This document shows positions 1 through 5,335 of a stretch of 6,697 nucleotides of DNA, piece after piece. Position 1 is the stretch's first letter; every line of letters starts with the position of its first letter. The position numbers were made by a program, and so were the translations under genes. This stretch comes from Bacteroidota bacterium (GTDB lineage: Bacteria; Bacteroidota; Bacteroidia; Cytophagales; Cyclobacteriaceae). The notes under the pieces were generated by a model that was not told where the DNA came from, did no database searches, and saw only the letters and a list, made by a program, of their open reading frames with translations. The stretch is taken from the NCBI GenBank assembly GCA_023417955.1, contig JAEZDW010000083.1, positions 1 to 6,697 on the forward strand. Direction: 5' to 3'.

Positions 1-239
1 GTGTTAATAAGGCTGATGCAGAAAAGAAACGACATCCGACGCTTGAAGATAACGTGATCGTATACGCCGGCGCGACAATACTCGCCGCAGAAACTGTTAT
101 CGGTCACGGGAGCGTTATTGGTGGCAACGTATGGCTTACACGAAGCGTGCCTCCGAACTCCAAAATTTACTACCAGGCAAAGATGTATAACGGTGATACA
201 CACGAAACTGATCTGGTGGTATTCCGGCCGGATGCATAA
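1..239 (+). CDS. cysE: Serine O-acetyltransferase, C-terminal fragment (5' end outside window)
   Basis: This is the 3' part of a gene entering from the left edge; the first whole codon is at position 3 and the stop is TAA at 237-239. The family transfers acetyl from acetyl-CoA to L-serine, making O-acetylserine, the substrate of the next gene. About 78 residues are visible. They contain the short KRHPTLEDN segment and then hexapeptide-repeat sequence of a left-handed parallel beta-helix (VYAGATIL, ETVIGHGSVIGGNVWLT). The SVPPNSKIYY ending is typical of the long EpsC-type serine acetyltransferases, and the visible part resembles that type more than short E. coli CysE. A GTG at position 54 is an internal valine, not a start. 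The gene sits 11 bp before cysM, in the usual operon order. The N-terminal half cannot be judged. Confidence in the family is high; the choice between cysE and epsC naming is not settled. Confidence 0.93.
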   Translation, partial: VNKADAEKKRHPTLEDNVIVYAGATILAAETVIGHGSVIGGNVWLTRSVPPNSKIYYQAKMYNGDTHETDLVVFRPDA

Positions 240-250
240 TTCACTCAATT

Positions 251-1129
251 ATGAAATTAGTTGAACTCATCGGAGATACACCACTTGTCGAAATCCGAAA
301 TGTATTTTCAAAACCCGGTGTCACCATCTATGGCAAGTTGGAGGGTGACAATCCCGGCGGCAGTGTAAAAGACCGGACTGCACTTGGAATGATACAAGGC
401 GCACTGGAGCGTGGTGAAATCAAAAGAGGCGACCGCCTTGTTGAAGCCACAAGCGGAAACACCGGCATTGCGTTGGCCATGATCGCGCGCCTCATGGATC
501 TGCAAATGACCCTTATTATGCCCGATAACTCAACGCGCGAAAGGGTACGTGCAATGGAGGCGTATGGTGCAAGGGTTATTCTTACCCCGGCTGAAAAAAC
601 AATTGAATATTCGCGTGAATTAGCTGAGGAGATGGCAAAATCCGAGGGTTATTTTATCCTCAACCAATTTTCAAACCCCGATAACTATCGTATTCATTAC
701 CAGACTACCGGTCCCGAAATATGGCGCGATACAGATGGCAGCATTACTCATTTTGTATCTGCAATGGGCACAACCGGAACAATCATGGGTGTGTCGCGCT
801 ACCTGAAGGAACAAAATTCCGGGGTTACCATTGTGGGAACCCAGCCCACCGATGGTTCATGTATTCCCGGGATCCGGCGCTGGTCACCTGCATTTCTTCC
901 GCGGATTTTCGAACGCGACCGCGTTGACCAAATCGTGGACGTCAGTGAACGGGATGCGAAAGTGTTTGCAAAGAGGCTGGCGCGCGAAGAAGGTATACTC
1001 GCAGGAATGAGCAGTGGTGGCGCACTTGCAGCAGCCGTGTCAGTTGCCGAAAAAATAAATGCGGGTGTTATTGTGTTTATTGTATGCGATCGCGGGGACC
1101 GCTATCTGACCTCAGATTTGTTTGATTGA
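251..1129 (+). CDS. cysM: Cysteine synthase B (O-acetylserine sulfhydrylase, PLP-dependent)
   Basis: This cytoplasmic fold-type II PLP enzyme makes cysteine from O-acetylserine and sulfide; CysM-type members can also use thiosulfate. Its 292 residues match the usual CysM length. Visible motifs are GDTPL (residues 8-12), PGGSVKDR with the PLP Schiff-base lysine at K40, and ATSGNTG (66-72), which binds the substrate carboxylate. A GTTGT loop for the PLP phosphate follows in the middle of the protein, then GSCIPGIRRW and MSSGGA. The GIRRW block and the CDRGDRYL ending point to CysM rather than CysK. The ATG lies 11 bp after the serine acetyltransferase stop with no Shine-Dalgarno sequence, so translation may be coupled or use Bacteroidota-style initiation. 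The two genes supply consecutive steps. The C-terminus is close to the family end and looks intact. The stop is only 3 bp from the stop of the convergent gene. Confidence 0.95.
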   Translation: MKLVELIGDTPLVEIRNVFSKPGVTIYGKLEGDNPGGSVKDRTALGMIQGALERGEIKRGDRLVEATSGNTGIALAMIARLMDLQMTLIMPDNSTRERVRAMEAYGARVILTPAEKTIEYSRELAEEMAKSEGYFILNQFSNPDNYRIHYQTTGPEIWRDTDGSITHFVSAMGTTGTIMGVSRYLKEQNSGVTIVGTQPTDGSCIPGIRRWSPAFLPRIFERDRVDQIVDVSERDAKVFAKRLAREEGILAGMSSGGALAAAVSVAEKINAGVIVFIVCDRGDRYLTSDLFD

Positions 1130-1132
1130 ATA

Positions 1133-1501
1133 CTACTGCCCCCAGGCAATGGTAGAAAGCAGAGCATTTTCAGCTTGTCGCGAATCCAGACGCGTATGTT
1201 GAATCACAACCGGAGTATCGGAAATGAAAACGGCGGAGTAATCCGTATCCCTCGGAACGGCCGCCGGATCTTTGAGATCGTTAAAGCGCAGGTGCAACGT
1301 CCTATTTGCAGGGACTGTTACGGCATAGGGCCCGACCGGTTCTCTGTCCGCGAAATACAAAGTGAGGTCGATATGTGCATCCCGATCTGATGCGTTTAAA
1401 ATACACGCAGTTTCATGACTCGTAAATTCGGGTTCTTTCCCGGTACCATACGATGGAATATAGCCCTCGGCAATTGCCCACACGTGCTTTCCGATTTCCA
1501 T
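1133..1501 (-). CDS. Sensory rhodopsin transducer homologue (ASRT family)
   Basis: This 122-residue protein is recognisably close to the Anabaena sensory rhodopsin transducer over its whole length. Shared blocks are WAIAEGYIP (8-16), SHETACILNASD (28-39), the YFADREPVGPY segment, VPANRTLHLRFNDL, and HTRLDSRQAENALLS (102-116) near the C-terminus. The Anabaena protein is a small soluble beta-sandwich that forms tetramers and interacts with a retinal photoreceptor; the wider family has been proposed to bind small molecules. There is no signal peptide or membrane segment, so it should be cytoplasmic. No rhodopsin gene is in this window, so a light-signalling role should not be assumed. It is the last gene of the minus-strand run, 12 bp after the 71-residue gene. 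An AGGG sequence lies about 10 bases before the ATG, a possible weak ribosome site. The family call is firm; the ligand and partner are unknown. Confidence 0.9.
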   Translation of the reverse strand: MEIGKHVWAIAEGYIPSYGTGKEPEFTSHETACILNASDRDAHIDLTLYFADREPVGPYAVTVPANRTLHLRFNDLKDPAAVPRDTDYSAVFISDTPVVIQHTRLDSRQAENALLSTIAWGQ

Positions 1502-1513
1502 TTTCTTGCTACC

Positions 1514-1729
1514 CTAATTCACTCGTTGAAGTGGAATCTGCATCTTGTTAAGCTCGCGCTTAATTTCATCAAGCAGTACACCGTATGCTTCGTCCGCTTC
1601 GTCCAGCTGTACCGTTATGCCAACGCTGTTCTCTTCGAGTCGGTTGATAATGACATCGTTTGATTTGCTAATTACCTTCATTACAGCTTCCCGCTGCGCA
1701 TCGGTGAAACGAATTACATAATTTTCCAT
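1514..1729 (-). CDS. Small uncharacterised protein (71 residues)
   Basis: I do not recognise this protein. It begins MENYVIRFTDAQREAV and reads as alternating strand and helix: a short beta strand (NYVIRF), an amphipathic helix (about 8-23), a central stretch rich in beta-branched residues (VIINRLEENSVGITVQL), then an acidic-to-basic helix from DEADEAYGVLLDEIKREL to the end. It has no cysteine, signal peptide or membrane segment, so it should be a small cytoplasmic protein. Support for a real gene comes from its position: it fills the gap between the AsmA-like gene (56 bp upstream) and the rhodopsin-transducer homologue (12 bp downstream) on the same strand, and its composition is protein-like. 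No Shine-Dalgarno is visible, as for most genes here. An overlapping plus-strand reading frame looks much less protein-like. The function is unknown. Confidence 0.7.
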   Translation of the reverse strand: MENYVIRFTDAQREAVMKVISKSNDVIINRLEENSVGITVQLDEADEAYGVLLDEIKRELNKMQIPLQRVN

Positions 1730-1785
1730 ACAGTAAGGTTGTTTTTGATATTCGCTAAAACCTTATTCCCGACAGATGTGCGTAA

Positions 1786-3462
1786 TCAGAATATTCTGGA
1801 CAGGATGCCCTTCGTTCCTTTTTTTTTCTTTTCCTTTTTCGAGGAATCTTTGTTCTTGTCCTTGCCGTTACCCGGGATGGGAAGATCATTGAGGTTATAG
1901 GCGTCTTTAAGCCCTGAAAGCAGCGACTTCCACCAATAATTAAATACAGAGCGTCTTGGATCACGCTGGAAATCGATCACTCCGGTGCGTTCATCGCGTC
2001 CGATATCCTCGTCCATATTCTTTTTGATTACGAAAGTGTTTAGCAGGAGTGTTTTGATCTTGCTGACTTTCTCCTCATTCTTTCCGTTAGAACGTAGCAT
2101 TTGAATTCTAAGGTCTTCGTAATTCAATTCCACAGTACCTTTCGAGTTTCTCGCGTTATACGTGAACTCAAAATTCAGACTCTTCATTCGTCCGGCCTCG
2201 ATTTTCGCTTTAGCTGCAGGGACCAGCATCGGGTTGACGTCATTGAGAGGCATGCTCGTCAGGGTACCCCAGGCTTTGTACGATTGCATCGTATCGCTGG
2301 GAAATGTAAAATGCGCATCGAGTCTGCCAGTGCCCATAAATCGTGCGCGCGCACTCATTCTTATCGGCTGCTTTAAGTCAGGGATGTTGTGAACCTTTTC
2401 AAAAGTCGCATACAACTCATCAAAGAGAACGTGCCCCGCAGAGTCGCCTTCTTCAGGATGTTCTTCGTACCGTACAAAGCTCTTCTTTACGCGCAGAGTG
2501 TCAATTACAATTTCAAAAGGTAGTCGCTGTAACATGTGCGACGGCAGCGGTTTCTCTTTTCGTTCGAGAAACGGATAACGTTTGTCACGATAAAGGTCGA
2601 GATGAAATGTTGTGGTGATACTGCGCGCAGTGATTCCGGGTTTCGGATAGACGAACCAGTTTGCACCGGTAATGGTCATTTGTTGTACGAAGCCATCGAC
2701 ATAGTCGGTTTGTTTTTTGATAAACCGCATAAACTCAGGGCGGGTCAGTACAGGCTTAACCCGGAATGAATCGATTTCGATGTTTCGCTCACGGATATCG
2801 AAGCGTACTCTTTTTGCCGAGTATCCATACTGATTTTGATATGTTCTCAACGCGAGATCGGTGACGTGCACAATTCCCCGTTGCCACGTCATCGAATCGA
2901 GTTCTTTGTTGAGAAACAAGTCCGTCATACGAATATTGGTCAGTAAATGTGCGAGGGTATCAGCGTCGTTTTCATTGCGAACATAGAGATCAATTCCAGG
3001 TAATTCCACATTCTGAATGGCAATGTTACGAAGTTCGATTTTTCGTTCACGAGTGCTGTCGTGTTCAAACAATGTTGAACCTTGTGCATAAGTCACCGCC
3101 GCGTTGTTCGCAATGACTGAATGCAGGGATAACGTTCTGCTTCTTATAAATGGAATCAAATCAATTCCTTTAATAAGGACATATGGAACTTGTGCATCTA
3201 GACCGGGATGGTCAATGCTGTCTTTGTGGACATATACATTAAGATGTTCAACTTCGAGCGCACCGCGGAAAAGTTGAATATTAAGAGCATGGAAACTGAC
3301 GAAGATATCCTGTTCTTCGAGATTAGCCAGTTCGTTCTTAATGGCCTTCCGAATCTGGCTATACAGGATATACCTCCCGGCCAGGAAGGCGATTGCCAGG
3401 AATGCGACCACACCTAATGTGATCAGAATGATTTTGCGCGTGCGATTTCTTTGCTCAGTCAT
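1786..3462 (-). CDS. AsmA/DUF748-like membrane-anchored periplasmic protein
   Basis: This 558-residue protein has a basic N-terminus (RNRTRK), one hydrophobic anchor at about residues 11-29, then a long beta-rich periplasmic region. The segment after the anchor (FHALNIQLFRGALEVEHLNV) has the character of AsmA/DUF748 family N-termini, and a later conserved block at about 495-522 includes FNYWWKSLLSG, frequent in Bacteroidota members. Relatives are inner-membrane proteins linked to lipid transport and outer-membrane integrity; which of these applies here is inferred, not shown. The last 25 or so residues form a lysine-rich tail ending KGILSRIF, an unusual end for a periplasmic protein. Part of that tail is encoded over a run of nine A on the coding strand (T at 1819-1827). 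The ATG is 9 bp after the DUF2267 stop, so the two are probably co-transcribed. The general family is likely; subfamily and role are uncertain. Confidence 0.75.
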   Translation of the reverse strand: MTEQRNRTRKIILITLGVVAFLAIAFLAGRYILYSQIRKAIKNELANLEEQDIFVSFHALNIQLFRGALEVEHLNVYVHKDSIDHPGLDAQVPYVLIKGIDLIPFIRSRTLSLHSVIANNAAVTYAQGSTLFEHDSTRERKIELRNIAIQNVELPGIDLYVRNENDADTLAHLLTNIRMTDLFLNKELDSMTWQRGIVHVTDLALRTYQNQYGYSAKRVRFDIRERNIEIDSFRVKPVLTRPEFMRFIKKQTDYVDGFVQQMTITGANWFVYPKPGITARSITTTFHLDLYRDKRYPFLERKEKPLPSHMLQRLPFEIVIDTLRVKKSFVRYEEHPEEGDSAGHVLFDELYATFEKVHNIPDLKQPIRMSARARFMGTGRLDAHFTFPSDTMQSYKAWGTLTSMPLNDVNPMLVPAAKAKIEAGRMKSLNFEFTYNARNSKGTVELNYEDLRIQMLRSNGKNEEKVSKIKTLLLNTFVIKKNMDEDIGRDERTGVIDFQRDPRRSVFNYWWKSLLSGLKDAYNLNDLPIPGNGKDKNKDSSKKEKKKKGTKGILSRIF

Positions 3463-3471
3463 GTTTCAGAA

Positions 3472-3924
3472 TCACGCTGCTGCCTCCGACGGAAGCTCAC
3501 GAAGTTCCTGCAAAAGTGACGGGCTCAATCCGTCAATGTGCTGCAAGTCCGTAATCTTGTTCAATAGTTTTAAGGTAAGGATAACAACGGAGAGAGTTTG
3601 AACTTCATTCCGGAATAGGCCTTTTTTGTCACGGGCGTCCCGCTCCATTACGAGGTTGACAAACTCGTCCAGGTGATTTACCTGTACGTTCTTTTCCGTT
3701 CTTTGCCACCCGGATGCAAAAATAACCTTGAGGAAATCGGGTAACGTGTTTAAGAGTCTGTTGGCCTTTTCGAGAGACAGGGTCTGTCTGAGCGCCTGGA
3801 GAATGGAAGCAATTAGCCTCACCGCGTGACGTGGATCTTCAAGCGAAAGCTCCTTCCGGATTTGTTGGATCATGTTCAGTTCCTCTTCCTGAACTGGTAA
3901 CTCGGGGTGTTGCGTAGTTGACAT
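3472..3924 (-). CDS. DUF2267 family protein
   Basis: With the start chosen here the product has 150 residues. It resembles DUF2267 proteins: the RLIASILQALRQTLSLEKAN stretch and LLNTLPDFLKVIFASGW form a helical hairpin, followed by VNHLDEFVNLVME and a last helical repeat ending GLSPSLLQELRELP. It is predicted to be all-helical and cytoplasmic, with no catalytic motif visible. The biochemical function of the family is not established. The open frame extends upstream to 4026. I prefer the ATG at 3922-3924 because similarity to the family begins after it and the extra 34 residues look like translated intergenic sequence. An ATG at 3955-3957 is the main alternative. The gene heads the minus-strand run, 9 bp before the AsmA-like gene, and diverges from dps, so it may share stress-related control with dps (inference). 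Confidence 0.78.
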   Translation of the reverse strand: MSTTQHPELPVQEEELNMIQQIRKELSLEDPRHAVRLIASILQALRQTLSLEKANRLLNTLPDFLKVIFASGWQRTEKNVQVNHLDEFVNLVMERDARDKKGLFRNEVQTLSVVILTLKLLNKITDLQHIDGLSPSLLQELRELPSEAAA

Positions 3925-3933
3925 AAAATGAGT

Positions 3934-3943
3934 GGGTTTTGAT
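3934..3943 (+). repeat. GGGTTTTGAT direct repeat, copy 1 of 3
   Basis: This is an exact decamer identical to those at 4009-4018 and 4098-4107, all in the same orientation. This copy ends the 5' leader of the DUF2267 gene, 9 bases before the preferred start codon; read on that strand it is ATCAAAACCC. If the gene starts further upstream, the repeat would lie inside the coding region. Confidence 0.75.
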
Positions 3944-3974
3944 TGCCATGCAGCCATTTTAATACCAGCCGTTT

Positions 3975-3986
3975 GGGTGGACACCC
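3975..3986. repeat. Short inverted repeat GGGTG-GA-CACCC
   Basis: Five-base arms at 3975-3979 and 3982-3986 are separated by GA. The nearly perfect palindrome is operator-like in size and lies about 50 bases upstream of the preferred DUF2267 start. It may be a regulator site, but short palindromes like this also occur by chance. Confidence 0.3.
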
Positions 3987-4008
3987 GCGTCACATTATTT
4001 ATTAAAAA

Positions 4009-4018
4009 GGGTTTTGAT
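4009..4018 (+). repeat. GGGTTTTGAT direct repeat, copy 2 of 3
   Basis: This is the middle copy, starting 75 bases after copy 1 and 89 before copy 3. It is preceded by an A-rich stretch (ATTAAAAA) and followed by CTCCACAC. The uneven spacing argues against a tandem array and fits dispersed binding sites better. Confidence 0.75.
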
Positions 4019-4053
4019 CTCCACACAACGGACCTGCTACGCTGCGAATAGCC

Positions 4054-4067
4054 GGGCGCAATCGCCC
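4054..4067. repeat. Inverted repeat GGGCG-CAAT-CGCCC
   Basis: Five-base GC arms at 4054-4058 and 4063-4067 surround a four-base loop; CGTTTTG follows on the plus strand. The form is that of a weak terminator or a regulatory hairpin. No plus-strand gene ends just before it, so termination of a gene is not its obvious job; attenuation of, or protein binding in, the divergent region is possible. Confidence 0.35.
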
Positions 4068-4095
4068 CGTTTTGTGAAAAAATCTCTACTCAGAA

Positions 4096-4112
4096 CCGGG
4101 TTTTGATCCCGG
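4096..4112. repeat. Inverted repeat CCGGG-TTTTGAT-CCCGG enclosing decamer copy 3
   Basis: Arms at 4096-4100 and 4108-4112 enclose a seven-base loop. The loop plus the GGG of the left arm is the third GGGTTTTGAT copy. The other two copies lack a matching right arm, so the hairpin is particular to this copy. It lies about 70 bases before the annotated dps start. Confidence 0.4.
4098..4107 (+). repeat. GGGTTTTGAT direct repeat, copy 3 of 3
   Basis: This is the copy nearest to dps, 75 bases before its annotated start and embedded in a small hairpin. Copies 2 and 3 also share the next base (C), extending their identity to 11 bases. Confidence 0.75.
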
Positions 4113-4182
4113 GAAATGGCGGAATATCATGGAATGAACATTTCAGTTTTGACTCTGGTAAACCGACGTAAATACAAGTGTT

Positions 4183-4719
4183 ATGGAAATTGCACATGAT
4201 CTTCCCAACGTACCACGAACCCAAATGGATAATCGCATGGCGAAAAACAAACCGGTGAAACTGGGTTGGACCGATGAAGAAACGGCACGGATTACTGAGG
4301 TATTGAACCGATTGCTGGCCAATTACAGCGTTCACTACCAAAAACTCCGGAACTACCATTGGAATGTTAAAGGGTCGGACTTTTTTGATCTCCATGAGAG
4401 GTTTGAGCAGCAGTGCAATGAGGCGCGTGAAAACATCGACGAGATAGCGGAGCGTATACGCGTTTTTGGAAAGACGCCATTCAGTACCATGAGGGAGTAC
4501 CTCGAAAGCTCGGAAATCGTCGAGACGGGAACGGACCTTCCTTCGGACATAATGGTAAGGGAAGTTCTTAGCGACTTCCGGATTTTGTTGGAACACATGT
4601 TCGAAGTCGTGGATGTTGCTGCCGACCTGGGCGACTCAGGTACGGAGGAGATGGTAAAAAGTTTTATTCACGATATCGAAAAACACCATTGGATGTTAAC
4701 CGCATTCATGGCAAAATAA
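4183..4719 (+). CDS. dps: Dps family DNA-protecting ferritin-like protein
   Basis: Dps proteins assemble into 12-subunit cages that oxidise Fe2+ with peroxide, store the iron and in some cases bind DNA, protecting it during starvation and oxidative stress. Its 178 residues fit the family. The inter-subunit ferroxidase ligands are visible: H59 in YHWNVKG, H71 and E75 in DLHERFE, then D86 and E90 in NIDEIAER. The position of E75 is aspartate in the E. coli and Listeria proteins. The helical bundle is complete and ends in a histidine-containing helix (EKHHWMLTAFMAK). The first ATG is taken, with an in-frame TAA at 4159-4161 bounding it, but M15 and M19 are also possible; the N-terminal MAKNKPVKLGW could be a short basic DNA-binding tail. 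No Shine-Dalgarno is present. The ArsC-like gene follows after 9 bp, indicating one transcript. Iron or peroxide control is expected from the family, but no known operator is identified. Confidence 0.93.
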   Translation: MEIAHDLPNVPRTQMDNRMAKNKPVKLGWTDEETARITEVLNRLLANYSVHYQKLRNYHWNVKGSDFFDLHERFEQQCNEARENIDEIAERIRVFGKTPFSTMREYLESSEIVETGTDLPSDIMVREVLSDFRILLEHMFEVVDVAADLGDSGTEEMVKSFIHDIEKHHWMLTAFMAK

Positions 4720-4728
4720 GAAACAACT

Positions 4729-5205
4729 ATGAATATGATTGAAAATCAGCCAGGGGAGCTTACCCTAATATTTAACTCAGACAAACACGATGATCGCAAG
4801 GCACGCGGCTACGCCGAAGCACTACAGGGCTTTCGGATAAAAACGCTGGATCTCGCGAAGGAAAAAATAACCGAGACCCAGCTTGCGGAAATCGCTGGTA
4901 AAATGAATGTCGGTATTGAAGACTTGATTGATCCAACCTATGACGATCATATCAGCGTTCACAAGGAAGGATTGAAGATGATGGATAGGCAGAGTATGCT
5001 TACCGTTATGGTTAACGATCCCAAATTGATCTGTACCCCAATAGCCGTTATCGGCAAGCATGCCTACAAGTTCGGCAGCGGATACGGGTTCCTGAAGGAA
5101 AAAATGGTCCAGGAGGTTGCCGGGTTGGATAGCGCCAACCGCGAAGAAAAGCGGGGCGTGGAAAAACATAAGAACCCGGGCGAAAGGTCCGGTCTCGGTG
5201 AGTAA
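4729..5205 (+). CDS. ArsC/Spx-like thioredoxin-fold protein lacking catalytic residues
   Basis: This 158-residue protein aligns with the arsenate reductase (ArsC/Spx/YffB) family: an initial strand and loop LTLIFNSDKHDDRKARGYA (11-29), the helical insertion KITETQLAEIAGKMNVGIEDLID (46-68), and NDPKLICTPIAVIG (96-109) with the cis-proline at P104. In active ArsC the loop reads about NPRCSKSRKA, with a redox cysteine. Here the aligned position is K19, and the arginine before the cis-proline is T103. The only cysteine is C102. Arsenate reduction by the normal mechanism is therefore unlikely, and a binding or regulatory role is more plausible (inference). After residue 123 there is a charged, probably disordered tail (NREEKRGVEKHKNPGERSGL). 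The ATG at 4729 is 9 bp after the dps stop; M3 is an alternative start. A strong terminator follows, making this the last gene of the dps transcript. Confidence 0.8.
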   Translation: MNMIENQPGELTLIFNSDKHDDRKARGYAEALQGFRIKTLDLAKEKITETQLAEIAGKMNVGIEDLIDPTYDDHISVHKEGLKMMDRQSMLTVMVNDPKLICTPIAVIGKHAYKFGSGYGFLKEKMVQEVAGLDSANREEKRGVEKHKNPGERSGLGE

Positions 5206-5267
5206 AAGATTAATTCAATCATCGTATTCTCCTTTCGTCGCGATACCATTACCCTCATAGAATAAAA

Positions 5268-5297
5268 CAGCCGGTCTTCTGCTGGCTGCAATTTTTT
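5268..5297 (+). terminator. Rho-independent terminator after the dps operon
   Basis: A seven-pair stem, CAGCCGG (5268-5274) with CTGGCTG (5282-5288) including one G-U pair, has a seven-base loop and is followed by CAA and six T (5292-5297). An A-rich stretch precedes it. It lies 63 bases after the ArsC-like stop and 38 before the PBP1A start, so it separates the dps transcript from the cell-wall gene. Confidence 0.85.
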
Positions 5298-5319
5298 CTG
5301 AGGACGTTCCGTTTCTTTG

Positions 5320-5325
5320 AAAGGA
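5320..5325 (+). promoter_or_regulatory. Shine-Dalgarno sequence AAAGGA of the PBP1A gene
   Basis: AAAGGA ends 10 bases before the ATG at 5336. It is the clearest ribosome binding site in the window; most other genes show none. An in-frame TAA at 5327-5329 excludes any start further upstream, so site and stop together support the ATG at 5336. Confidence 0.7.
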
Positions 5326-5335
5326 CTAATTGCCA

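Larger units (their letters stand above)
3925..4182. promoter_or_regulatory. Divergent intergenic region between the DUF2267 and dps operons
   Basis: These 258 bases must hold the promoters for both the leftward and rightward operons. They contain three exact copies of GGGTTTTGAT and at least three short inverted repeats, listed separately. Toward dps, a CAGTTTTG at 4144-4151 resembles the Bacteroidota -7 element TAnnTTTG, and TTGACT at 4149-4154 resembles a sigma-70 -35 box, but neither comes with a convincingly spaced partner. I therefore do not place a definite promoter. No RNA gene or credible reading frame is seen here. Confidence 0.6.

Noticed and set aside
1415..1663. Plus-strand open frame of 82 codons opposite the transducer homologue and the 71-residue gene
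   Set aside because: Its translation is rich in aromatic and cysteine residues without domain character, and both genes on the other strand are better supported.
2101..2769. Several overlapping plus-strand open frames within the AsmA-like gene
   Set aside because: They are by-products of the long minus-strand gene; none has a plausible protein composition or initiation context.
4054..4073. Intrinsic terminator formed by GGGCG-CAAT-CGCCC followed by TTTT
   Set aside because: The stem is only five pairs, the T-run is four bases, and no plus-strand gene ends upstream; kept only as an inverted repeat.
3934..4107. CRISPR-like array from three repeated decamers
   Set aside because: The repeats are only 10 bases, the spacers are unequal (65 and 79 bases), and no cas gene is nearby.
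4149..4174. Sigma-70 promoter for dps from TTGACT and TAAATA
   Set aside because: The spacer is only 14 bases, and a start there would leave almost no leader for the annotated ATG.
4090..4596. Open frame of 168 codons on the minus strand opposite dps
   Set aside because: It lies antisense to a clearly identified Dps protein and extends into the intergenic repeats; its translation is rich in F, H and R with no family resemblance.
4729..5205. Functional arsenate reductase
   Set aside because: The catalytic cysteine and the substrate-binding arginine positions are both replaced, so an arsC label would mislead.
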